A stretch of DNA of 64,000 nt, from assembly GCF_001189535.1 (NCBI RefSeq), contig NZ_CP012070.1, positions 1,302,001 through 1,366,000 on the forward strand, in the 5' to 3' direction. A program made the position numbers and the translations under genes. The DNA is from Arsenicicoccus sp. oral taxon 190 (GTDB taxonomy: Bacteria; Actinomycetota; Actinomycetes; Actinomycetales; Dermatophilaceae). The notes under the pieces are model-generated. The model was not told the origin of the DNA, did no database searches, and saw nothing but the letters and a program-made list of their open reading frames with translations. The number at the start of each line of letters is the position of its first letter. Position 1 is the stretch's first letter. Below, piece by piece: positions 23,891 through 33,812 of this stretch.

Positions 23891-26800
23891 GTGGTCCAGC
23901 TGGTGCAGGCGGCGCGCCTGACCGACCTCGACGTGCCCATGCTGCGGCGGCTGGTCGGCGCCGGCACCGTCGAGCGTGGCGAGGCCTACGTGCGCCGCGA
24001 CCGGGTGCTCGACATCGTCCCGTCCGGCGACCGCCGGCGCCTGCACGGCACCGTCGAGGGCTCCCGCGCCAAGCCGTATGCCGCCTGGGCCGAGCTGCGC
24101 GACCACCCCTCGCGGCCCGGCCACTCCACGTGGTCCTCGTCGTGCACCTGCCCGGTGGGCGGCGACTGCAAGCACGTCGTGGCCCTCGTGCTCGAGGCGC
24201 GCCGGCGCGACGCCGAGGACCTCGCCCGCTCCGGGGCCGTGGAGCAGCACGACGGCCACTGGTGGCGAGGGATGCCCCCGATGGGGCGCCAGGGCTGGCG
24301 GGCCGCGCTCGGCGAGGTGGCCGACGACGCCCTGACCCCGGTCGCGCTGCAGCTGACCGTCACGGCCCCGAGCCGCCGGCAGCCGCAGGCCGCCCCCACG
24401 ATCACGCTGACCCCGATGGTGCAGGGCGTGCGGGGGTGGATCCGCACCGGCATCAGCTGGACCGGCATCGACCCGCGCCACTTCGGGTCCGTCAAGGCTG
24501 CCGTCGACCCGCTGCAGGAGCAGGTGCTGCAGGAGATGGTGGCGGCGGTGCGCGCGCGCAGCGCCTACGGCTACGCCGCCGTCGAGCGGGTGGGGCTCGC
24601 CGACCTCGGGGGCAAGGCCGTCGCGCTGCTGCACGACGCCCGGTCCGCCGGGATCACACTGGTCGACGAGCGGCACGACCCGGTCGAGCTGCTGGACGAG
24701 CCGGCGAGGTTCGAGCTGAGCGTGGAGCCCGCCCCCGAGGGTGGCGACGTCCTGCTGCGCCCCCGGCTCATGCTGCCCGAGGCGCTGCACGAGCGGAGCA
24801 CCGAGCCGATCGGGCTGCCCGCGGCCGGGCTCTTCAGCGTCCCCGACCCCGAGCACCCCGGGAGCCCGCTGCTCGTCGCCGCCATCGACCCCCCGCTCGG
24901 CCGGGTCGAGGAGTCGCTGCTGCGCGAGGGCACCGTGCGGGTTCCCGAGGCGGAGTGGGCCGACTTCGTGCTCGAGCAGCTCCCCGGGCTCCGGCGTCGA
25001 CTGCGCGTCGTGGTCGACCCCTCCCTGCAGGTCGAGACCCGGGCGGTGCCACGGCTGCTCGTCACCGTCACCCCCCACGCGCACCACCGGACCGAGCTGG
25101 ACCTGGGCTGGCGCTACGACGTCGCGGGTCAGCACGTGGACGTGCACCCGCTGCAGCGGGTCGCGGGCGTGGGGCGTGACGACCGGTCCACGGGCATCGA
25201 GCGTGGCGACCGGGTCTCGGGCGGCCGCGCCGGCGCAGACCGGGTGCGCGACGTCGACGCCGAGCAGCTGATCCTGCAGCGCCTCGCGCCGCTGCTGCGG
25301 CCCGTCGTGGCGCCGGCGGCACCCCCGGGCTGGCCCTGGGAGCAGGCGCGCCGCGTGACCCTCGACCCGGCCGGCACGATCGCCCTCGCCGGCGTCCTGC
25401 CGACGCTGGACGACGACCCCGACGTGGTGGTCGTGCAGGCCTCGGCCCTGCCGGACTACGTCGAGGCCACCGAGGCACCGGTGGTGCGGCTCGGTCTGGA
25501 CGACGCAGGCTCCGACCGCCGCGCCGCGGGCCGTGATGCCGCCGACCGTGATGGCGCCGATCGTGATGCCGCAGGTCGCCGAGCCGCGGGCCGGGACGAG
25601 GCGGGGGCGCGAGGCGGCATACCGGCTGGCATGTCGGCTGACGTCGCGGGCGGCGCCGGCTCCGTCGAGGGCCGGCGGGGCACCGACTGGTTCGACCTGG
25701 ACGTGTCCGTGACCGTCGGCGAGGAGGAGGTGCCGCTGCGCGAGCTGATCGTCGCGCTCGCCACCCACCAGGAGGTCCTCGTCCTCCCGTCCGGCACCTG
25801 GCTGCGGCTCGACGACGAGCGCCTCGGCGCGCTCGCGGCGCTGCTGCGCGAGGCTGCCGACCTGCGGGAGGGCGACGACGGCACGCTGCGCCTCAGCGCC
25901 GTGCACGCCGGGCTGTGGGACGAGCTCGTCGAGCTCGGGGTGGTCGATCGGCAGAGCGCGCGCTGGCAGCGGACCGTCGACGCGCTCCGCGGCCTGTCCG
26001 GCGAGGCGCGCCCGGTGCCCATGGGGCTGCGGGCGACGCTGCGGCCCTACCAGCACGACGGCTACCAGTGGCTGTCGCTGCTCTGGGAGGCCCGGCTCGG
26101 CGGGATCCTCGCCGACGACATGGGCCTCGGCAAGACCCTGCAGACCCTCGCGATGGCACTGCGCGCCAAGGAGGTCGGGGACCTGAGCGACCCGCTGCTG
26201 ATCGTGGCGCCCACCAGCGTCGTCGGCACCTGGGCCGCCGAGGCCGCACGCTTCACCCCCGACCTGCGGGTCGTCACCGTCGGCAGCACCTTGCGGCGCA
26301 GCGGCGACACGCTCGAGGCGGTGGTGGGGGACGCCGACGTGGTCGTGACGTCATACGCCCTGGCCCGGCTCGACGAGGCGGCCTACCTGGGGCGCCGCTG
26401 GGGCGGGGTGGTGCTGGACGAGGCGCAGTTCGTCAAGAACCACCAGGCCAAGACCTACCAGGTGGTGCGGCGGCTCGACGCGGGGACGAAGCTCGCGATC
26501 ACCGGCACCCCGCTCGAGAACTCCCTGATGGACCTGTGGTCGCTGCTGTCCGTGACGGCGCCCGGTCTCTACCCGCGGCCCAAGGACTTCCGCGACGACT
26601 ACGTCAAGCCCATCGAGGCGGGCGAGGGCGCCGAGCTGCTCGCGACGCTGCGCCGCCGGATCCGCCCGCTGATGATGCGGCGCACCAAGGAGCAGGTCGC
26701 CCGCGAGCTGCCCCCCAAGCAGGAGCAGGTCGTGGCCGTGCCGCTGCACCCGCGCCACCGGGCCATCTACGACCGGCACCTGCAGCGCGAGCGGCAGCGG

Positions 26801-27430
26801 CTGCTCGGGCTGCTCGACGAGGACTTCACCCGGCACCGCATCGCGATCCTGCGCGCCCTCACGGCGCTGCGCCAGCTGGCGCTGCACCCCGCCCTGGTCG
26901 ACCCCGAGCACGCCGGCACCGCCGAGAGCGCCAAGGTGGACCTGCTGGTCGAGCACCTGCGCGAGCTCGCCTCGGAGGGACACCGGGCGCTGGTGTTCAG
27001 CCAGTTCACGGGGTTCCTGCGGCTGGTCCGGGAGCGGTTGGCGCGCGAGGGGATCGAGCACAGCTACCTCGACGGCCGCACCCGTGACCGGACCCGGCGG
27101 ATCGAGGAGTTCCGGGCAGGGGAGCAGACCGCCTTCCTGATCTCGCTCAAGGCCGGCGGGTTCGGGCTGACGCTGACCGAGGCCGACTACGTCTACGTCC
27201 TCGACCCGTGGTGGAACCCCGCCGCCGAGGCCCAGGCCATCGACCGCACCCACCGCATCGGGCAGGACCAGCCGGTCAACGTCTACCGGCTGGTGTCGCA
27301 GGACACGATCGAGGACAAGGTCGTGGCGCTGCAGCAGCGCAAGCGTGAGCTCTTCGCGCAGGTCGTCGACGACGGCGAGGCGTTGTCGGGCGCCGTGACC
27401 GCGGACGACATCCGGGGTCTCCTGGGCTGA
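23891..27430 (+). CDS. SNF2-family DNA-dependent ATPase with SWIM zinc finger
   Basis: A 1179-residue helicase-like protein. A SWIM zinc finger near residues 84-95 (SCTCPVGGDCKH) opens the protein. A long variable middle contains an Arg/Asp/Ala repeat insert near residues 535-575 and a conserved region before the motor. The SNF2 motor has Walker A DDMGLGKTLQTL (about 741), Walker B LDEAQFVKN (about 842), and motifs V-VI GGFGLTLTEADYVYVLDPWWNPAAEAQAIDRTHRIGQ near the C-terminus. It likely remodels protein-DNA complexes in repair or transcription. GTG 23891 has GAAGAGG 8 bases upstream; GTG 23882 would overlap that site. Confidence 0.92.
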   Translation: MVQLVQAARLTDLDVPMLRRLVGAGTVERGEAYVRRDRVLDIVPSGDRRRLHGTVEGSRAKPYAAWAELRDHPSRPGHSTWSSSCTCPVGGDCKHVVALVLEARRRDAEDLARSGAVEQHDGHWWRGMPPMGRQGWRAALGEVADDALTPVALQLTVTAPSRRQPQAAPTITLTPMVQGVRGWIRTGISWTGIDPRHFGSVKAAVDPLQEQVLQEMVAAVRARSAYGYAAVERVGLADLGGKAVALLHDARSAGITLVDERHDPVELLDEPARFELSVEPAPEGGDVLLRPRLMLPEALHERSTEPIGLPAAGLFSVPDPEHPGSPLLVAAIDPPLGRVEESLLREGTVRVPEAEWADFVLEQLPGLRRRLRVVVDPSLQVETRAVPRLLVTVTPHAHHRTELDLGWRYDVAGQHVDVHPLQRVAGVGRDDRSTGIERGDRVSGGRAGADRVRDVDAEQLILQRLAPLLRPVVAPAAPPGWPWEQARRVTLDPAGTIALAGVLPTLDDDPDVVVVQASALPDYVEATEAPVVRLGLDDAGSDRRAAGRDAADRDGADRDAAGRRAAGRDEAGARGGIPAGMSADVAGGAGSVEGRRGTDWFDLDVSVTVGEEEVPLRELIVALATHQEVLVLPSGTWLRLDDERLGALAALLREAADLREGDDGTLRLSAVHAGLWDELVELGVVDRQSARWQRTVDALRGLSGEARPVPMGLRATLRPYQHDGYQWLSLLWEARLGGILADDMGLGKTLQTLAMALRAKEVGDLSDPLLIVAPTSVVGTWAAEAARFTPDLRVVTVGSTLRRSGDTLEAVVGDADVVVTSYALARLDEAAYLGRRWGGVVLDEAQFVKNHQAKTYQVVRRLDAGTKLAITGTPLENSLMDLWSLLSVTAPGLYPRPKDFRDDYVKPIEAGEGAELLATLRRRIRPLMMRRTKEQVARELPPKQEQVVAVPLHPRHRAIYDRHLQRERQRLLGLLDEDFTRHRIAILRALTALRQLALHPALVDPEHAGTAESAKVDLLVEHLRELASEGHRALVFSQFTGFLRLVRERLAREGIEHSYLDGRTRDRTRRIEEFRAGEQTAFLISLKAGGFGLTLTEADYVYVLDPWWNPAAEAQAIDRTHRIGQDQPVNVYRLVSQDTIEDKVVALQQRKRELFAQVVDDGEALSGAVTADDIRGLLG

Positions 27431-27460
27431 GCCCACCCTCGGGCGACGCGGCCCGCTCGT

Positions 27461-28132
27461 CTACCGGGGACGGGGGCGGGGACTGTGCGAGGAGGGGACT
27501 GCGAGCCAGCGGCGGCGCTGCTCGGGATCGTGCTTCTCGACGGCCGTGCGCAGGGTGACGCGCGGCAGCCGGTGGGCGTGCTCCTCGAGGAAGGCGTCGA
27601 GCCGCGCCCGGTCGCGTCCGCCGACCTCCCGCATCATCCAGCCACAGGCCTTGTGGACCAGCTCGTGCGGGTCGTCGGCCAGCAGGGCGCACAGCTGCAG
27701 CGTGTCCGTCACGACCCCGGCGCGGATCAGGCCAAAGCTGCCGACGACCGCCAGCCGCCTCTCCCACACCACCGCCGACGCGGCGAGCCGCTGCAGCACC
27801 GGACGGTCCTGCGGGTGGTCCACCAGCCACGCCCCCAGCACGTATGGCGCCACGGAGTCGACGAGGTCCCAGTTGTCCAGCCGCGGGCCGCTACGGACGA
27901 GCAGGTCGACGGCCGTCCGGCGTTCGTCGTCGCTGCGGGCCCGCCGGTAGCGCTCGACCAGCAGCAGGGCCGCCACCAGGCGAACCTCGTGCCACGGGTC
28001 GTCGAGCAGCGCCTCGACCGTGCCGAGCGTCGCGTCGCGGTGCCGGCGCACCACCTGGCGCGCCTCCGGGACGCTCACCCCGAGGAACCGGTCGCCCTCC
28101 GCGTAGCCGCCCGGCACCGCCTGGAAGAACAC
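27461..28132 (-). CDS. DNA alkylation repair (HEAT-repeat) protein, 5' end uncertain
   Basis: AlkC/AlkD-like HEAT-repeat DNA glycosylase family, 223 residues from GTG 28132. Family sequence includes YAEGDRFLGVSVPEARQVV, DDPWHEVRLVAALLLVERY, DNWDLVDSVAPYVLGAWL and HKACGWMMREVGGRD. The frame continues upstream as AERIAEAVRALAHPDRAAGKAV, which fits the missing first helix of the family but has no ATG, GTG or TTG before an in-frame TAG. An ATG at 28233 (- strand) is one base out of frame. So the annotated start is a minimum, and a one-base deletion is possible. It is convergent with the SNF2 gene. Confidence 0.82.
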   Translation of the reverse strand: MFFQAVPGGYAEGDRFLGVSVPEARQVVRRHRDATLGTVEALLDDPWHEVRLVAALLLVERYRRARSDDERRTAVDLLVRSGPRLDNWDLVDSVAPYVLGAWLVDHPQDRPVLQRLAASAVVWERRLAVVGSFGLIRAGVVTDTLQLCALLADDPHELVHKACGWMMREVGGRDRARLDAFLEEHAHRLPRVTLRTAVEKHDPEQRRRWLAVPSSHSPRPRPR

Positions 28133-28373
28133 CGCCTTGCCGGCAGCCCGGTCGGGGTGCGCCAGGGCCCGGACGGCCTCGGCGATGCGCTCCGCCTCCG
28201 CCCGGTCGGCGTGGCGTGGACGTGCCTCGGCATGGTCCGCGGGGGCCGGGGTCGCGGCCTACGGCCTGGTATGGGTGCCGGGCTCGAGGTCAGGGTGAGG
28301 GTCCACGCCACGCCGTCCTCGCGGGTCTCGTCAAATGGGCACCGCAGGGGCGTCCACCGATCACACTGTGTGC

Positions 28374-29150
28374 ATGTCGACGTCGCCATCGTCCCCCGAC
28401 CAGCCGCTGCGATCCAGTCCTCAGGGATGGTTCGCCGCGCCCCCGCAGGGGCCGCCGCTGCCCCAGGGCTTCGCCACGCTGGCCAAGGCCCTGTCCGCAC
28501 TGATCGCCGTGAGCGCGCTGGCCGAGCTCGCGACCGCTGCCGCGGGGATGCGCAGCTTCGCCCTGCTCGGCGAGGTGGGGTCGGGGCGGGCCGGGCTCGA
28601 GGACGACCTCGCCACCGCCGACCGCCTGGCCACGCCGCTGCTGCTGCTGTCGATGCTCCTCCTCCTCGCGGCCGGCATCGTGTGGCTGGTGTGGCAGCAC
28701 CGCCTGGCGAGCAGCTCCCGTGTCGACCGGCGCGAGCTGCGGCGCTCTCCCGGCTGGCACGTGGGCTCGTGGTTCATCCCCGTCGTGAGCCTGTGGTTGC
28801 CCTACCAGAACGTCGCCGACCTGCACCGCGGGCTGGGGGCGTTCTCCTCGCGGGAGCAGCGGCCGCCGCTGCTGCCGTGGTGGCTCGCGTGGATCGGTGG
28901 CTCCGTCCTGGGCTGGGTCTCCAACGTCCTGAGCAACCGCGCCGACGGCCTCGCCGAGGGCGGTCACGCCGAGGACGCCGTCTCGCTGCTGCGGTCCTCC
29001 CTCGCGCTCGACCTGGGGGCCGCCCTGCTCACCGGCCTCGCCGCGGTGCTCGCGATCATGGTCGTGCGCAACCTGACGGCGCGTGCCACCCGCCCCGCCG
29101 ACACCCCGTGGACCAGCCCCGACACGACGGTGCCGCCCCCGCCGACCTGA
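28374..29150 (+). CDS. DUF4328 domain membrane protein
   Basis: A 258-residue membrane protein. After a Pro/Ser/Gln-rich N-terminus come four hydrophobic helices. Between the second and third is GWHVGSWFIPVVSLWLPYQNVADLHRG (about residues 125-151), the core of DUF4328. The family is found in actinobacteria with no known function. ATG 28374 is preferred over upstream in-frame starts because it directly precedes the conserved N-terminal layout. The 241 bases between 28132 and 28373 hold the probable 5' end of the repair gene and no other feature I can support. The gene ends 4 bp before a long palindrome. Confidence 0.85.
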   Translation: MSTSPSSPDQPLRSSPQGWFAAPPQGPPLPQGFATLAKALSALIAVSALAELATAAAGMRSFALLGEVGSGRAGLEDDLATADRLATPLLLLSMLLLLAAGIVWLVWQHRLASSSRVDRRELRRSPGWHVGSWFIPVVSLWLPYQNVADLHRGLGAFSSREQRPPLLPWWLAWIGGSVLGWVSNVLSNRADGLAEGGHAEDAVSLLRSSLALDLGAALLTGLAAVLAIMVVRNLTARATRPADTPWTSPDTTVPPPPT

Positions 29151-29154
29151 CGCC

Positions 29155-29211
29155 CCCGCGATCGTGGTCCCTTTTGGCGCTCAGGCGACCAAAAGGGACC
29201 ACGATCGCGGG
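29155..29211. repeat. Perfect long palindrome (REP-like), copy 1
   Basis: Two perfectly complementary 23-bp arms (29155-29177 and 29189-29211) flank an 11-base loop. Each arm contains CGATCGTGGTCCCTTTTGG or its complement. It lies between convergent genes, so it can terminate in both directions. A diverged, reverse-oriented copy is at 42104-42156. Confidence 0.85.
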
Positions 29212-29237
29212 AGAAGCGGGGGAAGGAGGAAGGGGCG

Positions 29238-30527
<1,290 letters not shown>

Positions 30528-30684
30528 GCGGGACCCCTTCTTCGCGGTGACTGCGCTATCCACGATCACTCTACGAGCGTTGGCGGATGGCTGCAGTGGT
30601 GCGCAGGTGCGCTGCGCGCAGCGGCCGTATGCCGCGCCCGGCGGCTGTGACGATCGCCACGTCGGGGCGCCCCGACCGCCGTGG

Positions 30685-31530
30685 TCAGTGGGCGGCGAGC
30701 CAGGGATCGACCAGGGCGTGGAAGGCCTCGCCCCGCGTCCGCCGCACGCAGTGGTCGGCGTCGTCGACGACGGCGACCTGCAGGTGGCGGTTGCCGAGGC
30801 TCGCGATCTCGGCCTGCACGGCGGCGTCGATGATGACGTCGCGGGTGCCGGTCACGACGAGGGTGGGCACCTGGAGCGACGCGGCGATGCGCTGCCACGG
30901 CTCGGTGAGGACGGCCCGCGTGGTCGCGAGGTAGTCGACGTCGCAGTCGGCCTTGGCCTGCGCCCACGGCACGAGCTCGCACTCCGGCCACGTCGGGTTG
31001 CGGGTGCGCCCCTCGGCGACGAGCCCGGCGAGGTCCTCGCGGGCCCGGCGGGTCTCGACGATCCGCCCCTGGGCGGCCTTGCGGGCTCGCGGGGTGTCCT
31101 GGTCGGGGCCTCCGTCGAACCACACCGGGTCCTCCAGCACCACCCCCCGCACCGCGTCCGGCATCCGCGCCGCGAGAGCGGCCGCCATGCCACCGCCCAT
31201 GGAGTGGCCAGCGAGCAGCAGCGGGGTGCCGTCGACGTCGACGAGGTGGGACAGCAGGCCGCGCAGCGCGTCATACGCGCACTCCATGGGATCGGGGGAG
31301 GCGAGCTCGGCCGCGGTGAAGCGACGGGACCGGCCGTGCCCCAGCTGGTCGGGCGCGATCACGACGTGGCGCGACCCCCACCGGCGCGCGGCGTCCTCCC
31401 AGGAGGGGCCGCTGTCGGTGAGGCCGTGCAGGAGCAGCAGGCGAGACGAGCCCGGCGGGGCGTCGCCCGCCCAGGTGTGCACCGCGAGCCCGGTGCGGTC
31501 CGTCGTGGTGATCCAGGGTGTGGCGACCAT
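30685..31530 (-). CDS. Alpha/beta hydrolase
   Basis: A 281-residue alpha/beta hydrolase fold protein. The nucleophile elbow is GHSMGGGMAAALAARMP, the oxyanion region LLLLHGLTDSGPSWEDAARRW, the acid is in VVTGTRDVIIDAAV, and the catalytic histidine is in VVDDADHCVRRTRGE. There is no signal peptide. Substrate is unknown. ATG 31530 is used because the fold begins soon after, and the longer frame upstream runs antisense to the next gene. Confidence 0.88.
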   Translation of the reverse strand: MVATPWITTTDRTGLAVHTWAGDAPPGSSRLLLLHGLTDSGPSWEDAARRWGSRHVVIAPDQLGHGRSRRFTAAELASPDPMECAYDALRGLLSHLVDVDGTPLLLAGHSMGGGMAAALAARMPDAVRGVVLEDPVWFDGGPDQDTPRARKAAQGRIVETRRAREDLAGLVAEGRTRNPTWPECELVPWAQAKADCDVDYLATTRAVLTEPWQRIAASLQVPTLVVTGTRDVIIDAAVQAEIASLGNRHLQVAVVDDADHCVRRTRGEAFHALVDPWLAAH

Positions 31531-31591
31531 GGGTTCACGGTATGTGCTGGTCGGGTCGACCGACAGGTGGGTCGACGGGAGAGGGGAAGGC

Positions 31592-32062
31592 ATGGACAGG
31601 AAGCGCGACGAGACGGCCGCCGAGCGGATGGATCGCAACTGGAACGAGCTGCTGCAGGAGCTGCGGGTGATCCAGACGGGCATCCAGGTGCTGGCGGGCT
31701 TCTTGATCACGCTGCCCTTCCAGCAGCGGTTCGCGACGCTCGAGGACGCCCAGCGGCACCTCTACCTGGTGGTGGTGTCGCTCGCGCTGCTCGCGGTGGT
31801 GCTGCTGCTGACCCCGGTCGTGGTGCACCGGGCGCTCTTCCGGCACGGGGTGAAGGACACGGTGGTCCAGCTGGGGTCGCGGCTGACGGCGGCGGGTTTC
31901 GTGGCGCTGGGGCTGACGCTGGTGGGCACGGGGGTGCTCATCGCGTGGGTGGTGACGGGGTCGGTGGGCGGCATGGTCGGCGGTGGCCTCGCAATGGTCG
32001 TCCTCGCGCTCCTGTGGGGGCTGGTGCCGCTGCTGGCGCACCGCGTCGTCAAGCACGGCTGA
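31592..32062 (+). CDS. DUF6328-like four-helix membrane protein
   Basis: A 156-residue membrane protein of the DUF6328 type. It starts with a charged helix (ERMDRNWNELLQELRVIQTGIQVLAGFLITLPFQQRF) where the TGIQ..GFLITLPFQ pattern is typical. Helices follow at LYLVVVSLALLAVVLLLTPVVVH, FVALGLTLVGTGVLIAWVV and GGGLAMVVLALLWGLVPLLA. The ATG at 31592 follows GAGGGGAAGG. It is divergent from the hydrolase. Function unknown. Confidence 0.82.
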   Translation: MDRKRDETAAERMDRNWNELLQELRVIQTGIQVLAGFLITLPFQQRFATLEDAQRHLYLVVVSLALLAVVLLLTPVVVHRALFRHGVKDTVVQLGSRLTAAGFVALGLTLVGTGVLIAWVVTGSVGGMVGGGLAMVVLALLWGLVPLLAHRVVKHG

Positions 32063-32096
32063 GCGCTCCGCCGCGCCCCGGCGGGCGAGGTGCTGG

Positions 32097-32142
32097 TTGA
32101 CAACGGGAATGATCGGAGTATCGTTGTAGTTGAACATTCAAC
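32097..32142 (+). promoter_or_regulatory. yceI promoter with overlapping palindromic operator
   Basis: A TTGACA -35 box (32097-32102) is followed after 16 bases by TATCGT (32119-32124), a good housekeeping-type promoter. Just downstream is the perfect palindrome GTTGAA-CA-TTCAAC (32129-32142), placed where a repressor would block initiation. Such AT-rich palindromes upstream of yceI are often MarR-type sites, but no MarR gene is adjacent here. Confidence 0.6.
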
Positions 32143-32165
32143 CAACACGATCCAGGAGAGTCGCC

Positions 32166-32711
32166 ATGACCACGCTCACCCAGCTCGACGGCACCTACGT
32201 CATCGACCCCGTCCACAGCCAGCTCGGCTTCGTCGCCCGCCACGCCATGGTCACCAAGGTTCGCGGCTCCTTCACCGAGTGGCAGGGCCAGGCCTCCACG
32301 CGCCCCGGCCTCGACGACGCGCAGATCGAGCTCACGGCCCAGATGGCCAGCATCGACACCCGCAACGCCGACCGCGACGGCCACCTCAAGACCGGCGACT
32401 TCTTCGCCGTCGAGGAGCACCCGACCCTGACCTTCCGCTCCACCTCCGTCGAGGCCGCGGACGAGGACTCGCTGCGCGTCACCGGCGACCTGACCATCAA
32501 GGGCGTCACCAAGCCGGTCACCATCGACTTCGAGTACCAGGGCGCCGCCAAGGACCCCTTCGGCAACGAGCGCATCGGCTTCGAGGGCGCGACCACGATC
32601 AACCGCCAGGACTTCGGCATCACCTTCAACGCCGCCCTGGAGACCGGCGGAGTGCTGGTCTCGGACAAGATCCAGCTCGAGCTCGAGGTCTCCGCGATCA
32701 AGCAGGCCTGA
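32166..32711 (+). CDS. YceI family protein
   Basis: A 181-residue YceI-like lipocalin-fold protein, which typically binds polyisoprenoid or other long-chain ligands. The family pattern is clear: TYVIDPVHSQLGFVARHAMVTKVRGSFTEWQG at the N-terminus, TGDFFAVEEHPTLTFRSTSVE, DLTIKGVTKPVTIDFEY and FGITFNAALETGGVLVSDKIQLELEVSAI at the end. There is no signal peptide, as is common in actinobacterial members. ATG 32166 follows AGGAGAG. It has its own promoter with a palindromic operator and ends at a hairpin. Confidence 0.94.
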   Translation: MTTLTQLDGTYVIDPVHSQLGFVARHAMVTKVRGSFTEWQGQASTRPGLDDAQIELTAQMASIDTRNADRDGHLKTGDFFAVEEHPTLTFRSTSVEAADEDSLRVTGDLTIKGVTKPVTIDFEYQGAAKDPFGNERIGFEGATTINRQDFGITFNAALETGGVLVSDKIQLELEVSAIKQA

Positions 32712-32730
32712 CCGCCGTCCCAGCACGTAT

Positions 32731-32772
32731 GCCGCGAGGCGCCTCCCCGGTGACGGGTCGGCGCCTCGCGGC
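32731..32772 (+). terminator. Hairpin after yceI, preceded by CGTATGCCG
   Basis: 13-bp perfect arms (32731-32743 and 32760-32772) built on GCGAGGCGCC, 19 bases after the stop, with no T tract. The bases just before the stem read CGTATGCCG. A similar structure follows the AI-2E gene at 51759-51793. Confidence 0.65.
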
Positions 32773-32799
32773 GTCGCGTCCCGGCGCCCGGCGTGGCCG

Positions 32800-32858
32800 C
32801 AGAGTGGTCACACATCCCGCGCCAGCGGCATCCAGGCGTCGTGGGCGCGACCACTCTG
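32800..32858. repeat. Inverted repeat between yceI and the aldo/keto reductase
   Basis: Ten-base arms CAGAGTGGTC (32800-32809) and GACCACTCTG (32849-32858) separated by 39 bases. It lies just upstream of the convergent reductase stop at 32882 and may act as its terminator. The long spacer makes this uncertain. Confidence 0.4.
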
Positions 32859-32881
32859 GCGCGGGACGGGCCGAGGTCAGG

Positions 32882-33751
32882 TCACATCTCCTCGTGGCTG
32901 TCCGGGTCGGCGCCGAAGAGGCGGCCGTCGGGGCGGCCGAGAGCCGTGATCGCCGCCATCTCCTGCTCGCTCAGCTCGAAGCCGAAGATGTCGAGGTTGC
33001 TGCGCTGCCGCTCCGGGGCCGCCGACTTGGGCAGCGGCACCGCCCCGAGCTGCACGTGCCAGCGCAGGATCACCTGCGCCGGGGTGACGCCGTGGGCCTC
33101 GGCGGCGCCGGTGACCGCGGGCGACCCGATGGGGCCGTCGGCGTCGGCCCGGCCGAGCGGGCTCCAGGACTCGGTGCGGATGCCCAGCCGCTCGTGCACC
33201 GCCAGCATCTCGGTCTGGGGGAAGGCCGGGTGCAGCTCGATCTGGTTGACGGCGGGCGTGATGCCCGTCAGCTCGATGACCCGTTGCAGGTGGGCCTCGG
33301 TGAAGTTGGAGACCCCGATCGAGCGCGTCAGCCCGCGCTCCTGCACCTCGACGAGCGCCTGCCAGGCGTCGACAAACCTGTCGACCGAGGGGTTGGGCCA
33401 ATGGATCAGGACCAGGTCGAGGTGGTCCAGGCCGAGGCGGTGCAGGGAGTCCTCGACGGACCGCACGCACAGGTCGTGCTCGTGGAACCTCCCCGGCACC
33501 TTGGTCGTGACCACGATCTCGTCCCGGGGCACCCCCGCCCGCCGGACCGCCTCGCCGACCTCGGTCTCGTTGTCGTAGTTGACCGCCGAGTCCACGATCC
33601 GGTAGCCCACCTGGAGGGCGCTGGTGACGGCCTCGACCCCCTCCACCCCCCGCAGCGGGTAGGTGCCGAAGCCGATCAGGGGCAGCTCGGTCCCGTCGTT
33701 GAGCGTGCAGGTCGGTGCGGTGGGTGTCGTCGGTGTGGTCGGTGTGCTCAT
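32882..33751 (-). CDS. Aldo/keto reductase
   Basis: A 289-residue NADPH-dependent oxidoreductase of the AKR superfamily, close to AKR5-type 2,5-diketogluconate/glyoxal reductases. Visible signatures are LPLIGFGTYPLRGVEG, GYRIVDSAVNYDNETEVGEAVRRAGV (catalytic Asp and Tyr), VVTTKVPG (catalytic Lys), LDLVLIHWPNPS (catalytic His) and the C-terminal LPKSAAPERQRSNLDIFGFEL that binds the cofactor phosphate. ATG 33751 follows GAGGAGCGAGG. It is divergent from the PIG-L gene 61 bp away. Natural substrate unknown. Confidence 0.94.
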   Translation of the reverse strand: MSTPTTPTTPTAPTCTLNDGTELPLIGFGTYPLRGVEGVEAVTSALQVGYRIVDSAVNYDNETEVGEAVRRAGVPRDEIVVTTKVPGRFHEHDLCVRSVEDSLHRLGLDHLDLVLIHWPNPSVDRFVDAWQALVEVQERGLTRSIGVSNFTEAHLQRVIELTGITPAVNQIELHPAFPQTEMLAVHERLGIRTESWSPLGRADADGPIGSPAVTGAAEAHGVTPAQVILRWHVQLGAVPLPKSAAPERQRSNLDIFGFELSEQEMAAITALGRPDGRLFGADPDSHEEM

Positions 33752-33812
33752 GCCTCGCTCCTCGGTCGCTACGTCGTCACCGGCTGCCGTGCCGTCCGTC
33801 ACACTGGATCCC

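Noticed and set aside
29155..29211. Perfect palindrome considered as an insertion-sequence end
   Set aside because: No transposase frame, target duplication or second end is adjacent. It is better treated as a REP/terminator-like element.
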